DNA of 37,519 bases. Origin: Clostridia bacterium. Lineage in GTDB: Bacteria > Bacillota > Clostridia > TANB77 > CAG-508. The notes under the pieces are model-generated. The model ran no database searches. It was not told the DNA's origin and saw only the letters and a list, made by a program, of their open reading frames with translations. Positions 8,985 through 17,323 of this stretch are shown here, piece after piece; within the stretch, counting starts at the first letter, position 1, and every line of letters starts with the position of its first letter. The stretch is from assembly GCA_017458285.1 (NCBI GenBank), contig JAFTFU010000160.1, positions 1 through 37,519 of the forward strand, in the 5' to 3' direction. Made by a program: the position numbers and the translations under genes.

Positions 8985-9554
8985 TTAACTCACTTCCTTT
9001 TTTGCTATAATATTATAAAAATGCCACTTTTTATTATCTGCCTCTCTAACATATTCTATCTCATCTAGTTTCAAAATTTTGTATCTTTTTAAATATGCTT
9101 TTGCTTCTTGGATTGTAAATGTATTAATTAATTCATTATCTTTCCATTCATCTCTATCTCCAAATAATTGTCCCACAAAATATCCATTTATATTTATCGA
9201 TTCATATATCTTATCCCACAATTCATTAAAATGCTTAGGATTGCAAAATGGTATACTGAAAAAAGCTGTTACTGCATCTGTACTTTCTAGATGGACTGAT
9301 TCAAAATCTTGCTCAGAAAAAGATATCTTTTCTTTTTCTTTATCATTTAATCTATTTAAAATAAAATCTTTATTCAGCTGTCTATCTATTGCAGTTACTT
9401 CTATTCCGTTTTTTAACATATATACTGTTTCATTTCCACTACCACATCCCAAATCTATCGCATTATTAATTTTATAATTGTTCAAAAAATAAATTAATAA
9501 TTTACATACATCATTGTTATATGTTCTATTTTGATAACTTGTCCAATTTTTCAT
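8985..9554 (-). CDS. Class I SAM-dependent methyltransferase (TehB-like)
   Basis: 189-residue Rossmann-fold methyltransferase. Motif I DLGCGSGNE (about residues 38-46) binds SAM, TAIDRQ (about 58) is the acidic loop after strand 2, and FFSIPFCNP follows strand 4. The substrate is unknown; TehB-like and small-molecule methyltransferases are the closest shape. Its ribosome site (AAGGTG) overlaps the end of the recombinase gene, and its own end carries the rbgA ribosome site. It is therefore the last gene of the accessory island before rbgA and may be the cargo of the newest insertion. Core host function is unlikely. Confidence 0.85.
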   Translation of the reverse strand: MKNWTSYQNRTYNNDVCKLLIYFLNNYKINNAIDLGCGSGNETVYMLKNGIEVTAIDRQLNKDFILNRLNDKEKEKISFSEQDFESVHLESTDAVTAFFSIPFCNPKHFNELWDKIYESININGYFVGQLFGDRDEWKDNELINTFTIQEAKAYLKRYKILKLDEIEYVREADNKKWHFYNIIAKKEVS

Positions 9555-9564
9555 TATTCACACC

Positions 9565-10767
9565 TTATTTCTTCTTATATTCAATTTTTATTGAACCATC
9601 TTTATTTAAATATATCATATTTATTAAATCATAAATATATTTTCTATTCAACTTATCTATTTTACTAGCTTGTCTATTATTTATTTCTGTAATAACTTTT
9701 TCCTCTAAAATATCTTTTCGTATTGTATGTTTATTAACGCATCCTCTTTTTCTTACATGTGATGAACAGGCATAATATGTATATTCTTTGCTCTTTCTAA
9801 TGGTTAAATTACTATCACATTCTGCACATTTCAAATATCCTGAAAAAATATCATATTCATTGTTTGAATTTACTCTTACTGAATGTTTAATTATATTTTG
9901 TACTTTTTCAAATTGCTCTTTACTTATTATCGCCATATGATTATTCTTCGAAATTATCAACTCATCTTCTTTTGTCTTTACAAATTTATGGTTCTTAAAA
10001 CTAATTCTTTTTCGTTTTTGTTGAATTAAATCTCCTGTATAAACTTTATTATTAAGAATGCCTGTAATCATACTAATATTCCACTTTTTGCATTCATTTG
10101 TATTTTTAATTTGCTCCATTGGAGTTCTGATTTTTTTGTTATTTAAAATATCTACTATTTCTTTTTTACTTAAACCTTTCTCTATATTGTCAAATATCAT
10201 CTTTACAGTTTTAGCCGCTTCTATATCAATAATTATTTTATTCTTTTCATATCTTGATTTTACATAACCATATGGTGCATAGGAAGTTATAAATTCACCA
10301 TTTATCTTTTTAGTAGTTAATGCTGTTTTTACTTTATTAGAGATATCTCTTGGATAGTTTTCATTATAAATATTAAGTAATCCTTTCAATAAATAACTAT
10401 CTCCTTCATCATTTAATCCATCTATATTATCATTAATTGAAATAAGTTTTACATCATATAATGGCAAAATTGAATCAAGTAATTCTCCCACTTCAATATA
10501 GTTTCTACCTAATCTTGATAAATCTTTAACTATTACTATATCAACCTTTTTATTTGATATATCTTTTAACATTCTTTTTAACTCTGGTCTGTTAAAGTTT
10601 GTCCCACTATAGCCATTATCTACATAGTAGTTATATATCTTCATTTCTTTTTTATCTTTAATATAATAGTCTATTAAATCTTTTTGATTTGATATGCTAT
10701 TTACTTCTTTTTCTTTTTTTGAAATTCTTATGTATGCAGCTACTCTATATTTTTTTATTTCAATCAC
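9565..10767 (-). CDS. Serine site-specific recombinase
   Basis: 400-residue serine recombinase. Catalytic domain at 1-140: AAYIRISKKEKEVNSISNQ holds the nucleophilic Ser after RI, and DLSRLGRNYIEVGELL holds the arginines of the active site. The recombinase domain follows (about 160-270, APYGYVK), then a zinc ribbon (CAEC at about 317, later CSS and GCV cysteines) and a short C-terminal helix. It lacks the long coiled coil and DUF4368-type tail of many large transposon recombinases, so it is at the short end. The only in-frame start near the AGGAG site is a GTG that overlaps it, hinting at a weakened start. A second copy of its 3' end survives at 18248-18390. This is the natural candidate enzyme for building the cassette array. 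Confidence 0.92.
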   Translation of the reverse strand: MIEIKKYRVAAYIRISKKEKEVNSISNQKDLIDYYIKDKKEMKIYNYYVDNGYSGTNFNRPELKRMLKDISNKKVDIVIVKDLSRLGRNYIEVGELLDSILPLYDVKLISINDNIDGLNDEGDSYLLKGLLNIYNENYPRDISNKVKTALTTKKINGEFITSYAPYGYVKSRYEKNKIIIDIEAAKTVKMIFDNIEKGLSKKEIVDILNNKKIRTPMEQIKNTNECKKWNISMITGILNNKVYTGDLIQQKRKRISFKNHKFVKTKEDELIISKNNHMAIISKEQFEKVQNIIKHSVRVNSNNEYDIFSGYLKCAECDSNLTIRKSKEYTYYACSSHVRKRGCVNKHTIRKDILEEKVITEINNRQASKIDKLNRKYIYDLINMIYLNKDGSIKIEYKKK

Positions 10768-10782
10768 TCCTAAATAAATAAT

Positions 10783-11148
10783 TTAAAATCCAAGTTCTTC
10801 TTTTATAATTTCTTTAATTTCGTCTGGTATATAATAAGAATAATATTTTCCATTTTCGTATGCAAAAACATTAAAGCATTCCACATCTTGTTCATATGCT
10901 GAAAATACCATTGAATTTTCATTATTAACAAGTCTTTGAAAAAACATTTGAGTAAAAATATCATCTTTAGTTGAACTTAATATTTCCTTAAATTCTTCTA
11001 TAATATATTTTGCTAGTTCTTCAATAGAATTCACATCATATTCTTCCTTTTTTTCATCAATTATTTTTTTATTTACTTTTTTTAATGATGATAACATATC
11101 TGTTTTTTCTTTTTTTATTAAATATTTTTCTATTTTTTTAATTTCCAT
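10783..11148 (-). CDS. Hypothetical protein, 121 residues
   Basis: Highly charged, Lys/Glu-rich protein. The first half (MEIKKIEKYLIKKEKTDML onward) is predicted helical. The second half has aromatic residues (NVFAYENGKYYSYYIPDEI) and ends KEELGF. The start at 11148 directly follows the TAA of the upstream gene (11150-11152), and AAGGAG lies inside that gene's last codons. I do not recognise the family. Tight packing with the DUF6904-like gene and the recombinase suggests one transcript, and possibly a partner role with the upstream protein. Confidence 0.65.
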   Translation of the reverse strand: MEIKKIEKYLIKKEKTDMLSSLKKVNKKIIDEKKEEYDVNSIEELAKYIIEEFKEILSSTKDDIFTQMFFQRLVNNENSMVFSAYEQDVECFNVFAYENGKYYSYYIPDEIKEIIKEELGF

Positions 11149-11149
11149 A

Positions 11150-11872
11150 TTACCATTCAATCTCCTTAGGGTATTCTCCATATTCTATTTCAGTTTCAAT
11201 AATATTATTTTCTTTTGCATATTGTTCAACTTCATTCTTTATTTCATGATATTCATCATACAAATATGAATCACATAGAGATTCTATAATATGCATCATT
11301 TCTCTTTTTCTTTTATTTTTAGTCATTTTTAAATAGTCTATACTTACTATCATAAACCATTGTTTTAACCAGTATCTTTCAGATATAGGCGACTCTGATA
11401 ATCTTTTTTTCACTTTATTTACTTGATTTTCAGTCATTATTTCTTGTAATGCATCTATTACTTTGCCATAAAAAGTCATAACACTATTGTAATTTGTATC
11501 ATATTCACTTATCTTCTTATTTTTGCTTTTTGCAAAATGTTTAAATAATAAAATATCTGTTAATAATTCTGGCACAACATAATCAAAATCATATAATATA
11601 TCCTTTTTTATTGATTTACTTATTCCATAATACTCTTTCTGTTCGTCATTTAACCCATTATCGACCGCTTTAATATTTCTTGAACCTTGATATGCATGTC
11701 TTAGATCATATAAAAATCCTAATATATGTAATCTCATATCCTCTTCAAAAATATTCCCACATTCTTCTATACCAAGAAAATAATCAATATTGTCATATAA
11801 TTCATAGAAATCTTCAAATGTTCCTTCAATATTAAAACCTGTATAATTTTGAGTTAATTTAACTTTTATCAT
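11150..11872 (-). CDS. DUF6904-like protein of unknown function
   Basis: 240 residues. Opens with KLTQNYTGFNIEGTFEDFYELYDNIDYF and has LGFLYDLRHAYQGSRNI at about residues 51-67 and VDNGL at about 71. This layout matches my memory of the DUF6904 family (short strand, helix, then LRxLGxxYDLRHA and VDNG). The rest is helical. Function is not known. These proteins occur sporadically in Bacillota, often in accessory islands. It lies between the DUF1016 gene (23 bp upstream) and a small hypothetical gene, all on the strand of the recombinase. Family assignment is from pattern memory and moderately sure. Confidence 0.6.
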   Translation of the reverse strand: MIKVKLTQNYTGFNIEGTFEDFYELYDNIDYFLGIEECGNIFEEDMRLHILGFLYDLRHAYQGSRNIKAVDNGLNDEQKEYYGISKSIKKDILYDFDYVVPELLTDILLFKHFAKSKNKKISEYDTNYNSVMTFYGKVIDALQEIMTENQVNKVKKRLSESPISERYWLKQWFMIVSIDYLKMTKNKRKREMMHIIESLCDSYLYDEYHEIKNEVEQYAKENNIIETEIEYGEYPKEIEW

Positions 11873-11894
11873 ATTTTAATCTCCATTTCTCATT

Positions 11895-12953
11895 TTATTC
11901 TTTTTCATTTTCTTGTGCTAATTCATAAAGTTCTTTTTCATCTCTTATTATTTTTATTAATTCTTCTTTTGATGGCATATATGTTAAATATTTTGATGCA
12001 TATACATTTTTTACAGAATCTCCTAATGTCATTTCAACAACTGCATCATCTTTATCTGCACATAGTAATATTCCTATTGGTTCATTTTCTCCTTCTATCA
12101 TTTGTGTCTTTTTATAGTAATTTACATACATTTGCATTTGACCTATATCTTGATGTGTTAATTTCCCAATTTTTAAATCAATTATTACAAAGCATTTAGC
12201 CAATCTATTATAGAATACCAAATCAGGATAGTAGTATTCAGCGCCTATTTTTATTCTTTGTTGATTTGCAACAAATGAAAAACCTCTTCCAAGTTCAAGT
12301 AGAAATTCTGTTAAATGAGAAAGTAACGCTTTCTCTAAATCTGTCTCCAAATAATTTTTATTTTCTTTTAAACCCGCAAACTCAAATATATACGGATTTT
12401 TTAATAATTCTTCAGGTTGTTTTTCTATTAAACCTTTTTGAGATTCTTCAATTATCTTATTTTTATCAGGAGATATTAAATATCTATCATATAATTTTGT
12501 ATTTATTTGTCTTCCTAATTCTCTATATCCCCAATTTGACTTCATAGCCTCTTTCTCATAGAATTCTCTTTCTTCTTTTCTATCGACTCTAATTAATTCT
12601 TGAAAATGCGACCAACTCAATTCGGTCGGCACTGCCGACCATATTGGATAGATTTCATAAAATTTACGCATTCTTCTTATACTAACAGGTGAGAAACCGC
12701 TTCCAAATTCATTAGTTAATTTTACTGATAATGCATCTATTATCTTTTTACCATAACTTGCCTTTGTGCTATTTTCCGATAATTCATATGTTATTTTACC
12801 AACATACCAATATACTTCTGTCATAGTAGTATCAATATGTTTTAACATTTTGGAACGTGCTGTTAATATTTTTTCTTTAATATCATTATAAATATTTTCA
12901 ACATCTATAATTTCATTATCATTATTATTTACTATTAAACTTTTATCTTTCAT
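11895..12953 (-). CDS. DUF1016 (YhcG-type) protein with PDDEXK nuclease-like domain
   Basis: 352 residues. N-terminal DUF1016 helical domain (about 18-170) with YWYVGKITYELSE, SPVSIRRMRKFYEIYP and SWSHFQELIRVDRKEEREF. C-terminal PDDEXK-like domain (about 190-345) with FSFVANQQRIKIGAEYYYPDL, where the Asp (YPDLVFY) and VIIDLKIGKLTHQDIGQMQMY give the D...xLK nuclease core. Family members are common near mobile elements and restriction-modification loci; the biological role is not settled. It is the first gene after junction J1, has an AGGAGG site, and likely heads a run with two hypothetical genes, the recombinase and the methyltransferase. Confidence 0.88.
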   Translation of the reverse strand: MKDKSLIVNNNDNEIIDVENIYNDIKEKILTARSKMLKHIDTTMTEVYWYVGKITYELSENSTKASYGKKIIDALSVKLTNEFGSGFSPVSIRRMRKFYEIYPIWSAVPTELSWSHFQELIRVDRKEEREFYEKEAMKSNWGYRELGRQINTKLYDRYLISPDKNKIIEESQKGLIEKQPEELLKNPYIFEFAGLKENKNYLETDLEKALLSHLTEFLLELGRGFSFVANQQRIKIGAEYYYPDLVFYNRLAKCFVIIDLKIGKLTHQDIGQMQMYVNYYKKTQMIEGENEPIGILLCADKDDAVVEMTLGDSVKNVYASKYLTYMPSKEELIKIIRDEKELYELAQENEKE

Positions 12954-12974
12954 TCTTAACCTCCTTTATGTTTT

Positions 12975-13130
12975 TATTTATCTCTTAAATAATTTTTATA
13001 AATATGTAATAATCTTTTTATAAGAAAGTAAGTATTTTCAATACTTTGAGCTAGGGTTTTCTTAAATACCCCTTACCCAGTTAATGTTTGTTTTATTTTC
13101 ATTCATTTGAATCAGCTCCTTTTTTTATAT
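12975..13130 (-). repeat. Cassette junction J1 with rbgA-like start stub
   Basis: Minus strand: AAGGAG, then an ATG at 13106 opening MNENKTNINWVRGI and a stop (13062-13106). Next come the shared block ATTTAAGAAAACCCTAGCTC, a hairpin AAGTATT/AATACTT (13030-13046), TTACATATTTATAAA, and the DUF1016 gene. The same order occurs at J3, J5 and others. Confidence 0.75.
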
Positions 13131-13133
13131 TGA

Positions 13134-13826
13134 TTATTCTTTAGGCAAAGTATAACCGCCATCTACTACTATTTCTTGACCAGTAATATAACTTGATTTA
13201 TCGGATAATAAGAATTCTACAGTATTTGCTATATCAGTAGTACTACCTAATCTTTTAACAGAAGTATTCTCAATTATGCTTGGAATATATTCATCAAAAT
13301 TAGGAGTTTCATGATATGACATATCTGTTTTTATAACGCCTGGAGAAATAACATTTGCTTGAATATTTTCATATCTACTTGCAACACTTTTTGTATATGT
13401 TAATATTCCTGCTTTAGTAGCTGCATATATAGGAAAATATTTTGAACCTTTATTTGATATAGATGAAATATTAATAATCTTACCTGATATACTATTTTTT
13501 AAACAACTATCAATAAATAATTGATTACATCTTATACATCCTTTTAAGTTGGTATCAACCAAATTATTTATTTCATCTTCATTATAACTAAATGATTCTT
13601 CTTCACTTGATATAATACCTGCACAAAAAATTAAAACATCATATACGTTTGTTTCATATATTTTTTTTACATCATCTTTAGAAACATCACATTTAACATA
13701 CTTAAATTCAAAATTTTCTCTTTCTTTTCTACCAACACAAGCTACATCATAGTTATTTGAATTAAGTGTTTTGGCTATTTCAAATCCTATTCCAGAACCT
13801 CCACCAATTATTAATACTTTTTTCAT
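13134..13826 (-). CDS. Short-chain dehydrogenase/reductase (SDR)
   Basis: 230-residue classical SDR oxidoreductase. Nucleotide-binding GGGSGIG is at about residues 8-14, and FCAGI at about 67 corresponds to the NNAG strand motif. The catalytic triad is Ser in NISSISN (about 124), Tyr and Lys in YAATKAG (about 137-141). PGVIKTDM follows, and the C-terminus has ITGQEIVVDGGYTLP. Substrate cannot be deduced; the C-terminal VDGGY is typical of FabG-like enzymes acting on ketones or sugars. It sits alone between junctions J1 and J2 and so looks like the single gene of one cassette. Confidence 0.92.
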   Translation of the reverse strand: MKKVLIIGGGSGIGFEIAKTLNSNNYDVACVGRKERENFEFKYVKCDVSKDDVKKIYETNVYDVLIFCAGIISSEEESFSYNEDEINNLVDTNLKGCIRCNQLFIDSCLKNSISGKIINISSISNKGSKYFPIYAATKAGILTYTKSVASRYENIQANVISPGVIKTDMSYHETPNFDEYIPSIIENTSVKRLGSTTDIANTVEFLLSDKSSYITGQEIVVDGGYTLPKE

Positions 13827-13849
13827 TTATCATTCTCCTTTTTTATATA

Positions 13850-14075
13850 GAGGGGTTTAACTTCTGTAACCACTTTATTAATTCCTATACTATTTTTCAT
13901 TAAAAATAGTCATTTTTTATTAATTTTTGTCTATTTTATCATATTTTTATATTAAACATGCAAGATGTTAACTCTCACAATCCCTTATTTTGTAAAAGTT
14001 TTCTCTTATTCTTGTATAAATCGTAATCAACCAATTTATATTCGTTTTATTTTCATTCATGAGAGTCATCTCCTT
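13850..14075 (-). repeat. Cassette junction J2, two-core type
   Basis: Minus strand: GGAG and an ATG at 14060 opening MNENKTNINWLITI and continuing for 30 codons to 13968. Then come CATGTTTAATATAAA and a second, peptide-less core (GGAATTAATAAAGTGG, near 13870-13895) just before the SDR gene. The middle part aligns with J4 (TTGCATGTTT block and the T-rich stretch after it). Confidence 0.7.
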
Positions 14076-14681
14076 TTATTTTACTTTATTATTTGAAATA
14101 TATTGTTCATATATATCTTTATATTTTTCTAAAGAATCATTTACATCTATCCAATATAACTCCATAGTTTCATTATCTGATTCATCATAATTATTTTTTT
14201 TAAATTTACCACCAAGTGATAAAATTGTTTTCCTACTTCCTTCGTTAGAATCAGAACACGTAATTAAGACTTTGTCTAAGCCATGATTTTTAGCTACTTG
14301 TAATATTAAATATAGATTAATTTTATTATATCCTTTTTTTCTCTCAGTTGGTCTTACTGAATAACCAATATGCCCACCAAAGTTCCTTAAATATTCATTT
14401 AATCCTAATCTTAGATCAATCATAGCAACTAATTTATTATCATCTTCTCTTATTAAAAAATAAGTATAAGCTGGTACTAACCCTTTTTCTAAAGCATAAT
14501 CTGCATCATGAAGTTTTATATTGTTATTTAGCCATTCTTCATATGTCCTACCTTTTTTTAATTCTCTATCTAAACTTCCGGTACCATGTATTTGTGAACC
14601 ATATTCATAAAATTCTTCTATATATTCAATTGCTTCTCTTTTTCGTTCCATAGATGGTAATTCCAAATAAAATTTTTCCAT
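14076..14681 (-). CDS. GNAT-family N-acetyltransferase
   Basis: 201-residue acyl-CoA-dependent acetyltransferase of the COG3981 type. Seen: MERKREAIEYIEEFYEYG at the N-terminus, then GLVPAYTYFLIREDDNKLV (about 70-88), DLRLGLNEYLRNFGGHIGYS and the acetyl-CoA loop RPTERKKGY (about 115-123), then LITCSDSNEGSRKTILSLGG, where N and S contact the cofactor. The ending MELYWID is also usual for this group. Acceptor unknown; such enzymes acetylate small amines or antibiotics. It stands alone between junctions J2 and J3, with GAGGTG 7 nt before the ATG. Confidence 0.9.
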   Translation of the reverse strand: MEKFYLELPSMERKREAIEYIEEFYEYGSQIHGTGSLDRELKKGRTYEEWLNNNIKLHDADYALEKGLVPAYTYFLIREDDNKLVAMIDLRLGLNEYLRNFGGHIGYSVRPTERKKGYNKINLYLILQVAKNHGLDKVLITCSDSNEGSRKTILSLGGKFKKNNYDESDNETMELYWIDVNDSLEKYKDIYEQYISNNKVK

Positions 14682-14694
14682 TTTTTCACCTCTT

Positions 14695-14771
14695 TTTTTA
14701 GTTGGTCTTGACTAAATTGTTCTCAACCAGTTTATGTTTGTTTTATTTTCATTCATTTGGATCAACTCCTT
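14695..14771 (-). repeat. Cassette junction J3 (short form)
   Basis: Minus strand: AAGGAG and an ATG at 14756 opening MNENKTNINWLRTI and a stop (14712-14756), followed by TTAGTCAAGACCAACT and at once by the GNAT ribosome site. It lacks the hairpin and promoter-like block found at J1, J4 and J5. The TTGAGAACA core and AGTCAAGACCA tail recur as the second core of J4. Confidence 0.7.
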
Positions 14772-15347
14772 TTATTTTAAATTGTTTTCAATATCTTCAA
14801 TAGTCTTGAATAAAACTCCTTTTATTCCAAATTCATTTGCTGCATCAATATTCTTTTGTTTATCATCAAAGAACATTGTTTCTTCTTTATTTAAATTATA
14901 CTTTTCAACTATTAATTCATATATTCTTCTATCAGGTTTAACTAATTCTTCTTGATAAGAATATACTCCTCCATTAAATATTTTATTTATATCTATAGTA
15001 TCATTAACATATTCGTATGAGTCTCTAGTAATATTTGAAAGAATATATAGATTATATCCTTTATCCTTTAATTTAGAAATATAATCAAAGTTGGCTTGAA
15101 TTAATGGATAAGAAATATGTAAATTATCTCTAGACAAAATATACTTAATTTTATCATAATCTTTATCATCTTTAAATGATTCAATATAATCAGATACTTC
15201 TGTATTACCTAAAACACAATTCCAAAAAGTTTTTCCATATACCTTCTTACATAATAATTCAGAATTTTCATTCAAAACTTTATTTATATTTTGAGTACTA
15301 TCATCAAACATTACTCCGCCAATATCAAATATAATATTTTTAATCAT
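14772..15347 (-). CDS. HAD-superfamily hydrolase (variant IA-3 type)
   Basis: About 191 residues. Motif I is NIIFDIGGVMFDD: the nucleophile Asp is present and the second acid position is Gly, as in the DxGGV group. LYILSNIT at about 100 is motif II (Ser), VKPDRRIYE gives the motif III Lys, and FFDDKQKNIDAANEFGIKG is the acidic motif IV. The cap is a small helical domain. Likely a phosphatase or dehalogenase-fold hydrolase acting on a small metabolite. The start at 15347 is preferred over the GTG at 15356 because AGAGGTG then sits 6 nt upstream. Lone gene between J3 and J4. Confidence 0.9.
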   Translation of the reverse strand: MIKNIIFDIGGVMFDDSTQNINKVLNENSELLCKKVYGKTFWNCVLGNTEVSDYIESFKDDKDYDKIKYILSRDNLHISYPLIQANFDYISKLKDKGYNLYILSNITRDSYEYVNDTIDINKIFNGGVYSYQEELVKPDRRIYELIVEKYNLNKEETMFFDDKQKNIDAANEFGIKGVLFKTIEDIENNLK

Positions 15348-15368
15348 ATATTTCACCTCTATTTTTCA

Positions 15369-15600
15369 TTGGTCTTGACTAGCTGTTCTCACCATGTCAA
15401 TTCCTAAGCAATTTTTACTTAAAATCACTCGTTTTTTATTTTTTTACCACTTCTTTACATATTATAAACTAAAACATGCAAGATGTAAAATTCAATTTGC
15501 CCTTATATTATAAGGATTTAAGAGTGGTCTTGACTAAATTGATATCAACCTATTTATATTTGTTTTATTTTCATTCATTTGGATCAACTCCTATTTTTAT
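15369..15600 (-). repeat. Cassette junction J4, two-core type
   Basis: Minus strand: AGGAG and an ATG at 15578 opening MNENKTNINRLISI and a stop (15534-15578). Then AGTCAAGACCA, a hairpin CCTTATA/TATAAGG (15501-15515), a promoter (15461-15489), and a second core ATTGACATGGTGAGAACAG (near 15385-15405) with another AGTCAAGACCA before the HAD gene. Confidence 0.75.
15461..15489 (-). promoter_or_regulatory. Promoter inside junction J4
   Basis: Minus strand: -35 TTTACA (15484-15489), 17-bp spacer, -10 TATAAT (15461-15466). It lies downstream of the INW stub and its hairpin and upstream of the HAD gene, so the cassette appears to bring its own promoter. The TTTACAT-type element recurs at J5, J6 and J8. 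Confidence 0.65.
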
Positions 15601-15610
15601 TTTCATTATT

Positions 15611-16471
15611 CTATTTTATAAAAAAGTTTAATATTTCTATTATTCCATTTTCATCCACACTATTACCTATATAATAATGTCCTTCCTTTTTTTCTACAAC
15701 TAATTTTTTCAATTCTTTGCTTGCATTTCCCATTGCACTAGCATAGCCACAAAGCTCTATAAATTGCCAATCGCTTGTACTATCGCCAACTGCTAATATG
15801 TTTTCTAGTGGTACATTCATATTTTTTGAAATTTCTATTGCACCTTGTTTTTTTGAGATTCCTGGTGCTGTTATAATTCCAAATTTTAGTGGATTTGCAA
15901 CAGGATGAATTCCCCAACTTAAAGTTAGATTTATATTTAAATTGTTATATAATTCTTTAACTCTTTCTTGATCTTCTTCATCACGAGCTATAGGCATTAT
16001 TTTAGTAATTTCGTAGTTTGCACTTTCTTCTACTACATCTGTTAATTTGACTGGCTTTGCTTGCAAAATATGAATATGCTTTGGAGTAATGTCACATTCT
16101 TGATCTTCTTGAATATAGTAATTATCTACTGTATAAAACTCCGTATAAATATTATTATCTATGCACATTCTTAAAACTCTTTTAGCAAGTTCTTTATCTA
16201 TAATATGCTTTTTAACAATACTTTTAGTAATTGGATTTATTATTACTCCTCCACCATCAGTAATATGGTAGTTATCTAATCCTGCATCATTAATAATTAA
16301 ACCAATTGAAAAATGAGGTTTTGCAGTACATAAACTAATTGGTATTCCTTTATTTCTTAACTCTTTTAATTTGTTTATAACGTCTAGATGAGGATTAGGT
16401 GAATTGAATCCTATTTTTTCTCCAACAATTACACCATCAACATCTAGTATTATACCTTTAACATTACACAT
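15611..16471 (-). CDS. HAD-superfamily hydrolase, Cof/IIB-like phosphatase
   Basis: 286 residues. Motif I is IILDVDGVIVG (Asp-Val-Asp). PISLCTAKPHFSIG at about 46-60 holds motif II (Thr). A large alpha/beta cap follows (about 85-195), then a motif III Lys in ISKKQGAIEI and motif IV GDSTSDWQFIELCGYASAMG, the hallmark of Cof-type sugar or nucleotide phosphatases. The substrate is not visible. TAGGAG lies 8 nt before the ATG. Lone gene between J4 and J5, on the common minus strand. Confidence 0.9.
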   Translation of the reverse strand: MCNVKGIILDVDGVIVGEKIGFNSPNPHLDVINKLKELRNKGIPISLCTAKPHFSIGLIINDAGLDNYHITDGGGVIINPITKSIVKKHIIDKELAKRVLRMCIDNNIYTEFYTVDNYYIQEDQECDITPKHIHILQAKPVKLTDVVEESANYEITKIMPIARDEEDQERVKELYNNLNINLTLSWGIHPVANPLKFGIITAPGISKKQGAIEISKNMNVPLENILAVGDSTSDWQFIELCGYASAMGNASKELKKLVVEKKEGHYYIGNSVDENGIIEILNFFIK

Positions 16472-16489
16472 ATTATTTCTCCTATTTTT

Positions 16490-16625
16490 ATAATTTTTAT
16501 TAAAACATGTAAAAATCTCAACATTAAAAAGTGAGTATTTTGAATACTCTGAGGTAGGGTTTTCTTAAATTCCGATCACCCAGTTAATGTTGGTTTTATT
16601 TTCATTCATTTGGATCAACTCCTTT
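16490..16625 (-). repeat. Cassette junction J5
   Basis: Minus strand: AAAGGAG and an ATG at 16609 opening MNENKTNINWVIGI and a stop (16565-16609). Then AAGAAAACCCTACCTC, a hairpin GAGTATT/AATACTC (16533-16549) followed by ACTTTTT, which is terminator-like, and TTTTTACATGTTTTAATAAA before the HAD ribosome site. This is the cleanest copy of the whole module. Confidence 0.8.
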
Positions 16626-16649
16626 AAATCTATACATAATTATAGCATT

Positions 16650-17264
16650 TTAGTTATTATTTATTTTTGATTCAATTTCTTTCATTCTATCAATATCAGT
16701 AATCTTTATAATTGTTTTATCATTATTATCATATCCAACAAAGAAACAAATTAATTCATATCCTATTTTTCGCAATTCAGTTGCCACTACATTTGACTCC
16801 AAAATATCATAATTAAAATTATCATTAATATCTTGACTATTAAATGAATAATTAACTATTTGTTTTTTATATAAAGTAGTCATTAATTCTACATCCAATA
16901 AATTAGTAGAATTAATATTTTTAAGCAAAGTATTTATTTTATTTACAAATTCAGTTATATTCATAGAATTATCTAAATGAACAACGTAATTCTTTTTTCT
17001 TAATTCTTCTAACCATGAGTCATAAAACCTAAAAAAATCATCTTCTGTAGAGTTAACATTTAATTTTTCATACTCTTCAATATTATTTATATCTATCTTC
17101 CCATTAGTAAGAATATCATTAATGTCTTTATATAATTCTACATTTGTATAGTTTTCTTCAAAAGAAATATCATAACCATCATAATCACATGGTATAGAAA
17201 AAATATCTGCTTTCTTTGATACCTCATTTTTTTCTTTTGACTTAAAAATATTAAATATTCCCAT
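16650..17264 (-). CDS. Hypothetical protein, 204 residues
   Basis: Acidic, Asn/Asp-rich soluble protein. The start at 17264 is decided by GGAGGT placed 7 nt upstream; the upstream in-frame ATG at 17279 overlaps that site. The N-terminus MGIFNIFKSKEKNE is a short amphipathic stretch common in small accessory proteins. The middle has DDFFRFYDSWLEELRKKNY and the C-terminus FFVGYDNNDKTIIKITD. I do not recognise the family; a DUF6630-like fold is only a guess. No junction lies directly upstream; the frameshifted queuosine gene ends 59 bp away, so the two may have formed one cargo. Confidence 0.65.
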   Translation of the reverse strand: MGIFNIFKSKEKNEVSKKADIFSIPCDYDGYDISFEENYTNVELYKDINDILTNGKIDINNIEEYEKLNVNSTEDDFFRFYDSWLEELRKKNYVVHLDNSMNITEFVNKINTLLKNINSTNLLDVELMTTLYKKQIVNYSFNSQDINDNFNYDILESNVVATELRKIGYELICFFVGYDNNDKTIIKITDIDRMKEIESKINNN

Positions 17265-17323
17265 TATTATTACCTCCATATTTGACTTGTATAAATTTTT
17301 TCATTACTCATTTTATTTTCTCA

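Noticed and set aside
13062..16609. MNENKTNINW stubs as ribosome-sensing attenuator peptides for each gene
   Set aside because: They precede genes of unrelated function, and in J4 a good promoter lies after the peptide, so the gene's main transcript would not include it. Not fully excluded for J7.
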